Below, in pieces: positions 1-8,169 of a DNA stretch of 64,000 nt. The stretch is taken from contig DASXZH010000098.1 in assembly GCA_036502005.1 (NCBI GenBank), forward strand, positions 62,001 through 126,000. Direction: 5' to 3'. A program made the translations under genes and the position numbers. How positions within the stretch are numbered: the first letter of the stretch is position 1; each line of letters begins with the position of its first letter. The stretch comes from DASXZH01 sp036502005. GTDB taxonomy: Bacteria > Armatimonadota > Fimbriimonadia > Fimbriimonadales > Fimbriimonadaceae. The notes below the pieces were generated by a model. It was given only the letters and a program-made list of their open reading frames with translations. It did not search any database and had not been told where the DNA came from.

Positions 1-1
1 C

Positions 2-835
2 GACAGTTTCAATTTTGAAGGGTCCTCCGCACTCCGCTCAGAGGTCTGGACCGATATTCCAGAATACTTTTTTCGCGCAACTCCGATCGGTGACGTAATA
101 GCTTGCGAAATCGCATCCAAACTGCCCAGGGCTGTTTTATGCAATCTTTCTACTGACCATGCGTTACGTGATGCGGTCACGAGAAATTTGAAGGACCTAT
201 TTGATGTTCGGCCACTGGGGGGCATCGTCGGTTGGCTTGCTAGCCTAGTGGAGCGCTTCCATGATCCTGAGGTGACAAATGCGATCAATGTTGGCACTAG
301 ACAGGTAGTTTCAGAATTTGCGGAAATTCCTTTTGTTCGGCAGTGGATCAAGAGAAATCGAAGTTGGATTCGACCACTGGCGATCGGTAACGAAGTCGAA
401 GTGCTAATTAAATGCCTAAGCGATTTTAACCTCAGCACTTTGGAAAAGGCACTGCCCATTGCCCAGCGCGCAACTGCTCTTTTTAGTGGCGATGACTATG
501 CCACTCAGGCTTCACAAGAGTTTGCCCGCTTAGATAATAACCCAAGTGAGCCGCACTGGAAAAATGCTTTCTCGTACGTTCTTTATGGCCATACACACCA
601 GCCCACACAACAGGCAATCTCGGCGCTCGATAACGGGGACGATCACATGGAGAGAATCTATTTGAACACCGGTATGTGGCGTCCCTCCATCAATATGGGC
701 ATTACCAGCGGCTTCGCATCCTGGAAGAGCCTTACCTATTCAATAATTTATCAACCGGGCGAAATCGCTGGAGACCATAAAGGGACACAATCGTCTTCAT
801 TCGAAACCTGGAGCGGGACATTAAGGATATCTTGA
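2..835 (+). CDS. Metallophosphoesterase-like protein, 5' partial
   Basis: The frame is open from the first bases of the window and ends at TGA 833-835, so the gene starts to the left and about 277 codons are visible. An internal TTG at 188 is not needed as a start. The clearest motif is YGHTHQP near the C-terminus, the GH(T)H metal ligand that ends the calcineurin-like phosphoesterase fold; it is followed by an NTGMWRP strand, as is common in these proteins. The earlier metal motifs (DxH, GDxxD, GNHD) would lie upstream of the window. The substrate cannot be inferred. Family membership rests on one motif, so I am moderately sure of the fold and unsure of the role. Confidence 0.6.
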   Translation, partial: DSFNFEGSSALRSEVWTDIPEYFFRATPIGDVIACEIASKLPRAVLCNLSTDHALRDAVTRNLKDLFDVRPLGGIVGWLASLVERFHDPEVTNAINVGTRQVVSEFAEIPFVRQWIKRNRSWIRPLAIGNEVEVLIKCLSDFNLSTLEKALPIAQRATALFSGDDYATQASQEFARLDNNPSEPHWKNAFSYVLYGHTHQPTQQAISALDNGDDHMERIYLNTGMWRPSINMGITSGFASWKSLTYSIIYQPGEIAGDHKGTQSSSFETWSGTLRIS

Positions 836-1034
836 TAAACCCTCGCAGGGAATTAGTCCATCATCGCCGCTAAATATTCAGGTCTTCAACTTGAGATCGT
901 ACGCCACTCGGCTGGCTCGCCGTCGATGCTCCACACCTTTTGGGAAACCGGCAGTATCTCAACCACCTTTATAATCTCTGGCTCATAGATCTCAAAATCC
1001 GTAACGGGTTTGTTGTTCGCCAGAAGTCTGCGCA

Positions 1035-1898
1035 TCAAAAAACATGCCGTCGCTCTAATACGACTTTGCCCGATCGTTGGTCTCGAAGAAGTTTGCGAGC
1101 CGTGAGAGCCCCACCTATAAAACCGTAATCCGTTAGAACCGTGAGCACTACGAGGAACCCAAACATGAACTTATCGTGGGAATCCTGGTCCCCATGGATT
1201 CCCACTAGAATCAATCCGATTAGGAATGAAACATAAGCGGTTAATCCAATAGCAAAAGGGAGTATCGGAATCCAGCAGGTTCTGGCGTAAGAAACTATTT
1301 CCTTTCTTTCAGCGGACGTGAGTTCTCGTTCCAGCTCTTTATCTACTTCGGCATCCAAATTGGCGCGCAGTTTTTCTTTTAAGTCGATGGATGATTTCGG
1401 CAACGATGAGACCCATGTTGATTTGGTTATGACCCAATCATTTACTTTCAAACCTCCGGTTCTCCATAGCCTGCCAGAACCTGAGAGCACCTCGAAATCT
1501 CCTGGCGTTCCCGGAGGTATCGGCGTCATTTTGAAGCCTAACCCCCCGGCGTCCAGCTTGGGTCCGGAGAACTTCTTAACATTGCCTGCTTTCAGCTCCA
1601 GTTTAAGCACGGTCAATTCTTTTGAACAATCACGCGCAATTAGGCCCATGAAAATCGCGGGAATCAAGGCAACGGCAAGCATTGTAAAAAGTGCGCTAGC
1701 ACTCAACAGAGAGTTCAAGCTAATCACCCCCGTCGTCACAAGCAGGGCTAAGTAACCGCCAAAACAAAGCATGCGCGTCTGTGCACGCCTTGCGAAATGT
1801 GCCCGAAGTTCAGATTCTTCCGAAACTGATAACGGCCGCTCGCTTGTCAGCGGTAATCCACGGCACCATTCTGTCGTTCGCTCAGATTCAGAAGTCAA
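1035..1898 (-). CDS. Membrane protein of unknown function
   Basis: A 287-residue protein I do not recognise. Two hydrophobic stretches around residues 43-65 and 68-88 are followed by a soluble middle section (about 90-205) and two more hydrophobic stretches near 210-232 and 243-265, giving a 2+2 transmembrane layout. The middle section begins with LELKAGNVKKFSGPK and includes a charged, probably helical part with KELERELTSAERKEI. The only upstream initiation codon in frame is TTG at 1898; there is no nearby ATG and no well-spaced ribosome site, so the start is uncertain. It is convergent with the phosphoesterase, across a 199-bp gap in which I see nothing. Confidence 0.55.
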   Translation of the reverse strand: MTSESERTTEWCRGLPLTSERPLSVSEESELRAHFARRAQTRMLCFGGYLALLVTTGVISLNSLLSASALFTMLAVALIPAIFMGLIARDCSKELTVLKLELKAGNVKKFSGPKLDAGGLGFKMTPIPPGTPGDFEVLSGSGRLWRTGGLKVNDWVITKSTWVSSLPKSSIDLKEKLRANLDAEVDKELERELTSAERKEIVSYARTCWIPILPFAIGLTAYVSFLIGLILVGIHGDQDSHDKFMFGFLVVLTVLTDYGFIGGALTARKLLRDQRSGKVVLERRHVF

Positions 1899-1947
1899 CT
1901 CTCTTAAATCATAGGCATGATTTCTGAGAAAAACCTAGGGAGCGAGC

Positions 1948-4398
1948 CTAGAATCCCAAGATCCTAGTCTGCTTAGTCGCTAGACCAATCTGTTCCAACC
2001 CTCCGCGACGACCGTTATACCAAAGATTCCAGCGCCGGGTTCGCTCATCATAGAGGGCGAAAGGCTTATAACACGCGTCCGCGTCCCAACTATCGATAGT
2101 GGGGCTCAGAATCGGATTCATCTTTAAACGCTCCCAATTTGAGATACCATCCTTGGACCGGGCGATACCGATCTGGGCATGGTCGATATCGCGAAATCCT
2201 ACATAAAACATGTAGTGCCAACCTTGGGAAACCAGTACTTGGCATGCGGTTACCTTGAACTTCTCCCACCAACTATTCGCATCGGCTTTGAAGATGGGCG
2301 CTGGACGTTTCGTCCAGTGAACGCCATCTGCACTTACGGCGTAACCGATTGCATCCGGCTCATACTGATCCCCGCCGGAATACCACATCCGGAACTGGTG
2401 TTCGGACTCATCCCATAAAACGCTGGGGCACATTACGGCCACTTTTTCCCATGTCTGATCCGGTTTAAGAACCGGAGTGGACTTGCGCTGCCAATGGATT
2501 CCATCTTTGCTGGTTGCATAACCAATCGCCGACGTCCGGCCCTGGAACTGGCCCGTGTACCACATGTAATAGACGTCGTCTTTCTTGAGCACGCTTGGGC
2601 GATTGACCTCATCTTCCCAGCCGGTCTCGGCCGGTCCCAGCACGATCTTAGGCTCGCTCCAGTGAATCCCATCCTTGCTCTCGGCGGCGGCGATGCTACG
2701 CTCTGGGCGCCAAGAGAAGAACATCTTGTAAAGACCGCCGTCGTTGAGGACGCTCAGATCAAAACAAGTCCCTAGCTTTCCTCCTAGCACCGGGTTTTCT
2801 GCATATTTGTCCCAATGCGAACCTTTTATCGGCAGGGCGGTGTTTGCCTGCAAACTTGCGTTCAGTTCGCCGAGATCCGCCCGGTGTGCCACCTTAACGT
2901 TGTCCAAGTATAAAGTGAAGCCGCTTCCCTTGCCGTAGTGGCTACCGTCCGCGTCCCACATCACTGAAAGAGTGTGCCCGTGATAGGGAACATCGTCCAA
3001 ACAGAACCAGGGCCATTCTCCCGCGGGGACCAAAGGCTTAACAACAACTCGATTATCTAGCCTTGGCCTTATACCAACGAGGCCGGAAATCACCAGATCG
3101 TCAAAACCCGAATGGTTGTAAGCAACGCTCCGAGGCAAATCGACTATCCACTTTCCGGAATCGGAATCCAAATCTTCAGCGATCCAGGGGCGGCCGTTCT
3201 TCTCCTGCGACCGCGCGTATTGGAGGAGCAAATCAAAGTAGTTCTTCTTTGTAATCACGCTCTGCGAATAGTTGTCCAATAGATTGGCGCAGGCCACCAG
3301 CGTCTGCGTAGTCGCATAGGGCCAGGAGGGGCCGTTCCACAAGCAATCGTGATTTTGCGCTCCCATAAAGCCGGCAGCACGTCGTTCTGCCGTCGTCGGC
3401 CCAAACGGTGCTGCGAAGCCAGACGGATCGACCAACTGCTTCCAAGCTGCTTCATATCCATTGCTGGGAAGATTGAAATACCAAGGAATGTAACCAATCT
3501 CCTCTTGCACTCCGCAACTTTTGACGCCCGACGCTGCCCGCATGCACGTTTCGAAGAACTGGCTACTCGGGTTCCACAAGTTGGACTCCACCAGCTTCTT
3601 GATCCTTGTCGCCTTAGTTTGGAATTCCTGCGCCAGTTTTGTTTGGCCCATTGCGGATGCCAAGGCAGCTATCGCTTGCGCATCGCCGAAAATATAACTG
3701 TTTATCGTGGGCCGATATCCGCTGCCTCCCAGTGAATACTCCATCCCGTCGCGGTCATCGATCTGCTTAAACAGGCCGCTGGCATCTTGGTTGGTTCTCT
3801 CCCACGCTTTGTAGTTGGCGACAAGGTTCGGTAAGAGCTCTTGTGCTAGGCTAAGGTTCCCGGTTACAGATGTCAGGGCAAGCACGGAATCTGCAAACCA
3901 GAAACTGTAAGATCGTGGGGCTGCCTCCGGAAATGTCCAGAATCGGGCGTAGTCAGCCATGTATTGCGGATCGCGAAGCCAGCGGCCCTCGTAAATATGG
4001 TGCCCTGCCGCGCAAGGGATTGTGTTGTAAATTCCGGCCCACGGAACCGAAGGAAGAAACTCGGTAACAATCCATCCGTCAGGCGTTAGTTTGAGATGCT
4101 TTTGGAAGGTCCACCAGCGATAGTAATACGTCTTTTCGAGCTGTTTGTCGGGGCAGTCAAACCAAGGAATGTTCGCTTGAAAGAAAGCCCACTCATTTAC
4201 TCCTGACGCCGTTTCGATCGTTGGATTCTCTTGCGCGAACTCCGCGAAGTAGTGCTTGTATCGGGATAGGTCGAGCAACGGCGATTTCGTTAAACTTGCG
4301 GTTGCTGGCCCATTCGCGAACGCATTTGAAACCCTAAGAAAGAACACAAAAGTTGCGATTCTACAGCAATGGAAAAAGAATTTGAAGGTGGGGGTCAT
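1948..4398 (-). CDS. Secreted glycoside hydrolase: (alpha/alpha)6 barrel plus GH43/GH130-like propeller
   Basis: An 816-residue exported protein. The hydrophobic N-terminus (residues 5-28, ending SNAFANG) is a Sec signal. Residues about 60-460 look like the six-hairpin catalytic domain of the GH63/mannosylglycerate-hydrolase type: aromatic-rich YYYRWWTFQKHL, the EGRWLRDP segment, RDGMEYSLGG, and QNHDCLWNGPSWPYAT. A linker rich in beta strands follows (about 470-540). The C-terminal part (about 545-810) holds repeated blades ending in IGYATSKDGIHW, IGYAVSADGVHW and IGIARSKDG, typical of five-bladed GH32/43/130 propellers. Two glycosidase folds in one chain suggest action on a composite glycan, or a propeller used for binding. 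The substrate is unknown. ATG start; no strong Shine-Dalgarno site. Confidence 0.72.
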   Translation of the reverse strand: MTPTFKFFFHCCRIATFVFFLRVSNAFANGPATASLTKSPLLDLSRYKHYFAEFAQENPTIETASGVNEWAFFQANIPWFDCPDKQLEKTYYYRWWTFQKHLKLTPDGWIVTEFLPSVPWAGIYNTIPCAAGHHIYEGRWLRDPQYMADYARFWTFPEAAPRSYSFWFADSVLALTSVTGNLSLAQELLPNLVANYKAWERTNQDASGLFKQIDDRDGMEYSLGGSGYRPTINSYIFGDAQAIAALASAMGQTKLAQEFQTKATRIKKLVESNLWNPSSQFFETCMRAASGVKSCGVQEEIGYIPWYFNLPSNGYEAAWKQLVDPSGFAAPFGPTTAERRAAGFMGAQNHDCLWNGPSWPYATTQTLVACANLLDNYSQSVITKKNYFDLLLQYARSQEKNGRPWIAEDLDSDSGKWIVDLPRSVAYNHSGFDDLVISGLVGIRPRLDNRVVVKPLVPAGEWPWFCLDDVPYHGHTLSVMWDADGSHYGKGSGFTLYLDNVKVAHRADLGELNASLQANTALPIKGSHWDKYAENPVLGGKLGTCFDLSVLNDGGLYKMFFSWRPERSIAAAESKDGIHWSEPKIVLGPAETGWEDEVNRPSVLKKDDVYYMWYTGQFQGRTSAIGYATSKDGIHWQRKSTPVLKPDQTWEKVAVMCPSVLWDESEHQFRMWYSGGDQYEPDAIGYAVSADGVHWTKRPAPIFKADANSWWEKFKVTACQVLVSQGWHYMFYVGFRDIDHAQIGIARSKDGISNWERLKMNPILSPTIDSWDADACYKPFALYDERTRRWNLWYNGRRGGLEQIGLATKQTRILGF

Positions 4399-4516
4399 GC
4401 CGATAAAGACAGATCAAAGTTCGTTTTACCTGCGGCAAGGCTGAAGTGAATAATTTCAGTTCTTCGAAGTCGCGATCAAGTTCTGGCCAGTGTGGGTTTA
4501 CGCGGGGAACCGCTTA

Positions 4517-7090
4517 TTAATCTGCAATCTTGAAGATAAATCCATCTGAGCTGCCTGGCCCGGTCGTAGAAGGAACAGATCCGAATACAACAGGCAACCC
4601 ATCCGACCCTTCAACAACTCCTCCCAGATAATCCAATGGCGAGGCCATCCCGCCTGAATAATTCCAACTGTACTGCGGTGCGCCCGTGGCAAATTTAAGC
4701 TTTCGGATGATGATGTCACTTGGAGAATTCGTCGTCGTTGACGAAAGGCCCGCGAGGACGACATTGCCCGATTTGTCCAAATCCCACAACATAAGCGTTG
4801 GGCCAAGGCTAGGATTGTAGATGACGGTTCCTCGCTGAAAGGTATCCGTCCATATGGAAGCCCCAGTCGTCGGATTTGCCCGGATAGTGTAGGTTGTGTA
4901 GTTGCCAGAGCCATCTTGCTGGGTCGCCATTATATAGAGTGCACTCAAGGATTGGCTGAACAGGACTTCGCAATCAACTTGATAGCCGACCGGGAATGTG
5001 TAGCTCTTAAGCAAGCCACCTGTTCCAGTTGGACCGTATTTGTAAAGATTTAGTTGGCCCCTATCGAAGCAGGCTTCGTAAGCGTTTCCGGTCGCGTCTA
5101 TCGCCAAAGCGTTGTACCCAGAGGTATTGGCAGAAGTAGCGGTGTGCAAATACACCTGAGCACCGGCCGAGTTATATTTGCGGACCTCATACTCGCCTGC
5201 CGATGTTTGCGTTTCAGCACCGGTCACCAAAACGTTATTCCCACTGTCGATTGCCATTCCGGAGAAATAGCTCACGGTTGGGTCCGTAGATTGCCACAGC
5301 GCACTGCCGTCAGCCTCGGCAAACTCTGTTATGACGCCCTCCTGGTAGATCGTCAAGGTGGAAGCTTCTCCAGCGACATAGACGTTGCCTAGCGAATCCT
5401 CTTTAACATACACAGGGTAGAAAGATGTGTCGGCCACCACGTGGTCGACCGACCAGATGATCGCTCCAGTAGACGCGTTGAGTTTTGCAACACCCAGGTT
5501 CGTACTAGAAGAGTAGTTTGCCGAGATTTCCGCGGCCAAAACTATCTCGCCCCGAGATGACCAGGAGATTGCGGCCGGAAAGCCCTGCCAGCCAACCGAT
5601 GCAAGATTGATCTGTTCCGACCAAAGCGTTGCACCGCTGGCCGAATATTTAGTGACCCCACAAAACAAACCTGAAACGCCAGCCACGTAGATGTTGCCTT
5701 GGTCATCGGCTGTCGCTTGCTCGAAATCGCTGTAGATAATTCCTTTAGGTGTAGTGATTGAGTCGACTTTCGTGGTTCCGTTTCCGCCATTGATGGTAAC
5801 CAGCCGGTTTGCGGAATTATTTATCGCGTCAAGGGAGGTACCCACCACGCTCGGATCGCCGTTCGTGTCAACGTACATCCCAACCGGCACTCCGTAGGTC
5901 AGGAATGGGTATTCGAACGTGCGCGAATAAACGGGATGTCCCATTGCGTTGAGGGCGGTAATGTCTAACTGGCCGTTTAGGGTTGTGGCGAAGAAAGACT
6001 CTCCGTCCTTGCCCGGCACCGAGGCGCCGACGTTGCCCGCCGGTAATGGAAGCTTGAGCAGGTACTGCTGGCCACCAGATGGCGAGAGTTTGCCGGCAAC
6101 CGGATTTGAAGCCTCCGTCGAGCCATTTCGATAGAAACCTGACCAATAAATATTTCCGTGCGAATCGAAAGTGGGTGCGTTCAAGGGTGTGTAGCTGTCA
6201 CTGCCTGACATCGGCCCTCCAGCGGACCGAAAAACAAAGGCTCCATCCGAAGATCGAAAAAGATCGAAAGTGGTTACGGTCCAATATGCCCCGCTTGTGA
6301 GGCCGCTCCCTTGTCCTGTGACGAGGAAATCTCCCGACGGCGTCACGTTGTAGTCTCTGGGTGTCATCGAGGTAATCGTCGAATAGAGGCCCTCGGGCTT
6401 TGTCCAAAGGGTCTTACCGGTAGATTCATCGTAGGAGATTGCGTCCTCAATCCCGGCTTGCTCCCTATAGACAGCGGCGTAAAGATGGCTGCCTGAGCTG
6501 GCTATTCCGCTGCAGGATGTGTCTACCGTGTCTAGGGACTGCAACTGGTTCCAAACGACGGCACCTGTTGACGCGTTATATTTGATCAGATCGAAGTTGC
6601 GAATGCCCCCATCCGAATACTTCTCCCTAACTAAGGCGACGATGGGATTTCCGTCGGCTCCAACAGTTAGACCGTTTACATCAAAATGGGCCGTATCCTC
6701 GATCGTCCACACCGTGTCGCCTTCAGGTGTGATGCCGTAAAGCATGATTCCGGCCTGACCTGTTAACGCGTTCGAGAGCGAACCGGCTACAAAGACTTCC
6801 CCGGCGCTATTTGCCGCAATGAACTCAGGAGTTGCCGTTGTAAGAGGAGGGTCAGAAAAGATGTGTTCGTATATCACACTCCCGCCGCGGGATTTCTTCT
6901 CCGTAAACACCTGTCCCTCCGCCGTTCCTGTTATGTAAAAGTTGCCCTCGGCGTCCCGTAATGTCGCACTGGTGGTGCATTGGAAAGGCCCTGTCACACT
7001 TTGGCGATTCGCATATTCGACAGTTTGCCCGAAGCTGAAGATGGGCACCATACATAGGGCAAAGGCGAGCAGAAAGAAAAGTTTCGACAT
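4517..7090 (-). CDS. Secreted PQQ-like beta-propeller protein
   Basis: An 857-residue exported protein. I start it at ATG 7090, which gives a clean signal peptide (MSKLFFLLAFALCMVPIFSFGQ); a TTG nine codons earlier lies inside a probable -10 box. The rest is a long run of beta-propeller blades with repeated phrases such as GNIYVAGVSG, GNVYVAGEAS, DSGNNVLVTGAET and KLNASTGAIIWS. These fit PQQ/WD-like and SBBP-type repeats found in cell-surface proteins. There is no catalytic motif and no C-terminal sorting signal that I recognise; it ends in GSSDGFIFKIAD. It lies 118 bp upstream of the glycoside hydrolase gene on the same strand, so the two may be co-transcribed. Role: probably extracellular binding or scaffolding. 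Confidence 0.7.
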   Translation of the reverse strand: MSKLFFLLAFALCMVPIFSFGQTVEYANRQSVTGPFQCTTSATLRDAEGNFYITGTAEGQVFTEKKSRGGSVIYEHIFSDPPLTTATPEFIAANSAGEVFVAGSLSNALTGQAGIMLYGITPEGDTVWTIEDTAHFDVNGLTVGADGNPIVALVREKYSDGGIRNFDLIKYNASTGAVVWNQLQSLDTVDTSCSGIASSGSHLYAAVYREQAGIEDAISYDESTGKTLWTKPEGLYSTITSMTPRDYNVTPSGDFLVTGQGSGLTSGAYWTVTTFDLFRSSDGAFVFRSAGGPMSGSDSYTPLNAPTFDSHGNIYWSGFYRNGSTEASNPVAGKLSPSGGQQYLLKLPLPAGNVGASVPGKDGESFFATTLNGQLDITALNAMGHPVYSRTFEYPFLTYGVPVGMYVDTNGDPSVVGTSLDAINNSANRLVTINGGNGTTKVDSITTPKGIIYSDFEQATADDQGNIYVAGVSGLFCGVTKYSASGATLWSEQINLASVGWQGFPAAISWSSRGEIVLAAEISANYSSSTNLGVAKLNASTGAIIWSVDHVVADTSFYPVYVKEDSLGNVYVAGEASTLTIYQEGVITEFAEADGSALWQSTDPTVSYFSGMAIDSGNNVLVTGAETQTSAGEYEVRKYNSAGAQVYLHTATSANTSGYNALAIDATGNAYEACFDRGQLNLYKYGPTGTGGLLKSYTFPVGYQVDCEVLFSQSLSALYIMATQQDGSGNYTTYTIRANPTTGASIWTDTFQRGTVIYNPSLGPTLMLWDLDKSGNVVLAGLSSTTTNSPSDIIIRKLKFATGAPQYSWNYSGGMASPLDYLGGVVEGSDGLPVVFGSVPSTTGPGSSDGFIFKIAD

Positions 7091-7105
7091 GATTGCTTGT
7101 ACTTT

Positions 7106-7111
7106 ATTATA
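7106..7111 (-). promoter_or_regulatory. Possible -10 box for the propeller gene
   Basis: On the minus strand a perfect TATAAT ends 15 nt before ATG 7090. A start site about 7 nt downstream would leave a leader of roughly 9 nt, consistent with the lack of a Shine-Dalgarno site. The -35 region (GGCTCA at 17 bp) is poor, so this is tentative. Confidence 0.35.
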
Positions 7112-7249
7112 GGGCAAAGCCTTCGCTGTGAGCCTGTGGCTATAGGCCGAACTTTACCGGGCTGCAGGGAGAGCATTGCCTTTGCGGGCTTGAAAACATT
7201 GGGAGGCAGTTATAATCTTGCTGCGCTGGATCCAAATCCCTATTTGTAA

Positions 7250-7476
7250 TTTGTCTTTGCGAGGAGCGGAAGTGCGCCGAAGGCGCGCTGGAGCGACGCG
7301 GCAATCTGCTTGGCGAACCACCGGTTTCGATGCTGATCGCACATAGGCCCGGGTTTTCCGTTTTAACGACGCTATCAAAGTGTCTGCCTCCTCCTAGTGC
7401 CGGTGGCTCTTACGAGTAGATTGCCGCGTCACTTCAGCGCGACTTCGTCGCACTGAAGCTCCTCGCAATGACAAAT
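7250..7476. repeat. Dimeric palindromic intergenic repeat, locus 1 (copies A and B)
   Basis: Copy A (7250-7327, forward) and copy B (7400-7476, reverse) are inverted copies of one element. The outer end is TTTGTC(A/T)TTGCGAGGAGC, the inner end GCGACGCGGCAATCT followed by a loose CACCGG block. The middle is a variable palindrome (for example GTGCGCC..GGCGCGC in A). The same element recurs at 51233-51375. It occupies most of the gene-free stretch 7118-7611. Elements with this GTCATTGCGAGG...GCAATCT style occur in many bacterial genomes; no protein is encoded here. Confidence 0.75.
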
Positions 7477-7541
7477 TATAAGTTGAGATTTTTGGACTTA
7501 ACGTTTGCCCCTTTTCTAAGGTTTGCCGATTGGCTCTTGAT

Positions 7542-7605
7542 GGAGAACTCCTCTTACGTCAACCGTTCTGTATCTCCATTCTAACTTCTCCGTTCTAAGT
7601 TCTCA
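7542..7605. repeat. Degenerate heptanucleotide array, locus H1
   Basis: From 7565 to 7605 there are six units of near 7-nt period with consensus GTTCTAA/CTTCTCC (one unit is 6 nt). A single opposed unit, GGAGAACT at 7542-7549, could pair with it. The array ends 7 bp from the marR stop codon. Other arrays of the same period but different unit sequence are at 24152, 36484, 40246 and 51147. Confidence 0.6.
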
Positions 7606-7611
7606 ACAAGG

Positions 7612-8046
7612 CTACTTCCCTTTCGCCTTTGGTTTTTCTTCCACGAAGCTGTGGGCGAGCGCCTCTAACTCCCGCGTCAGACCGGTTAAGGTTCGCAATT
7701 CCGGCAGGTTCTTTTCCGTAAGCCGAGCGATAATTTCTTCCCCCTTCGGGGTCAGGGACACTTGGACGATGCGTCGATCCATCGGAGAGTTGGACCGTTT
7801 TACTAAACAAGCTAACTCGCAGCGATCAATCAAACCCACAATCGCATGATGTTTAATTTGTAAAGAATCCGCAAGTTCCCCGACCGTTGCCCAATCCTTA
7901 CCACGGGAGCCTTTTATGGCGAGCAAGACTTGATGCTGTTGAGGGGTAACGCCCCCTTCCCTTGCCCCATCTTCCACGAAGCGCAGGTATTGCCGCAGAG
8001 ACTTTCTGAAATCCGCGAGTGTTTCAAAGTCGTCCTTTTGCAACAT
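7612..8046 (-). CDS. MarR-family transcriptional regulator
   Basis: A 144-residue winged-helix regulator starting at ATG 8046 (MLQKDDFETLADF); the longer frame upstream runs through the promoter and is not used. The core fits MarR: a dimerisation helix (DFRKSLRQYLRFVE), the HTH region TVGELADSLQIKHHAIVGLI, the wing SPMDRRIVQVSLTPKG with the hallmark D-R-R, and a C-terminal helix. AAGGCG about 12 nt upstream may act as ribosome site. It is divergent from the ClC gene, with a perfect palindrome between them, so it most likely represses itself and the transporter operon. The ligand is unknown; chloride, pH or an organic acid are guesses. Confidence 0.88.
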   Translation of the reverse strand: MLQKDDFETLADFRKSLRQYLRFVEDGAREGGVTPQQHQVLLAIKGSRGKDWATVGELADSLQIKHHAIVGLIDRCELACLVKRSNSPMDRRIVQVSLTPKGEEIIARLTEKNLPELRTLTGLTRELEALAHSFVEEKPKAKGK

Positions 8047-8062
8047 GTTAAGATTCTTCGCC

Positions 8063-8093
8063 TTGATTAAAGTATATCGCAATGCGATATAAT
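8063..8093 (+). promoter_or_regulatory. Probable promoter of the ClC-antiporter operon
   Basis: TTGATT (8063-8068) and a perfect TATAAT (8088-8093) are separated by 19 bp; the palindromic operator fills the spacer. The first gene begins at 8170, giving a leader of about 70 nt. Confidence 0.55.
8073..8091. promoter_or_regulatory. Probable MarR operator (19-bp perfect palindrome)
   Basis: TATATCGCA-A-TGCGATATA is a perfect inverted repeat with 9-bp arms and a 1-bp centre, of the length and AT-flanked style bound by MarR dimers. It lies between the divergent marR and ClC genes, covers the minus-strand -10 candidate (TATACT, 8071-8076) and touches the plus-strand -10, so binding would block both promoters. 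Confidence 0.8.
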
Positions 8094-8169
8094 ATAGAAG
8101 AACATTTATGTTATTTCCACTTTCGCTTCTATCGCCGCATACCTTCAACGCTCCTCAAAGGACTTCGGA

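Noticed and set aside
1318..1755. 145-codon plus-strand frame inside the minus-strand membrane gene
   Set aside because: Serine-rich antisense shadow of the membrane protein; no start signal.
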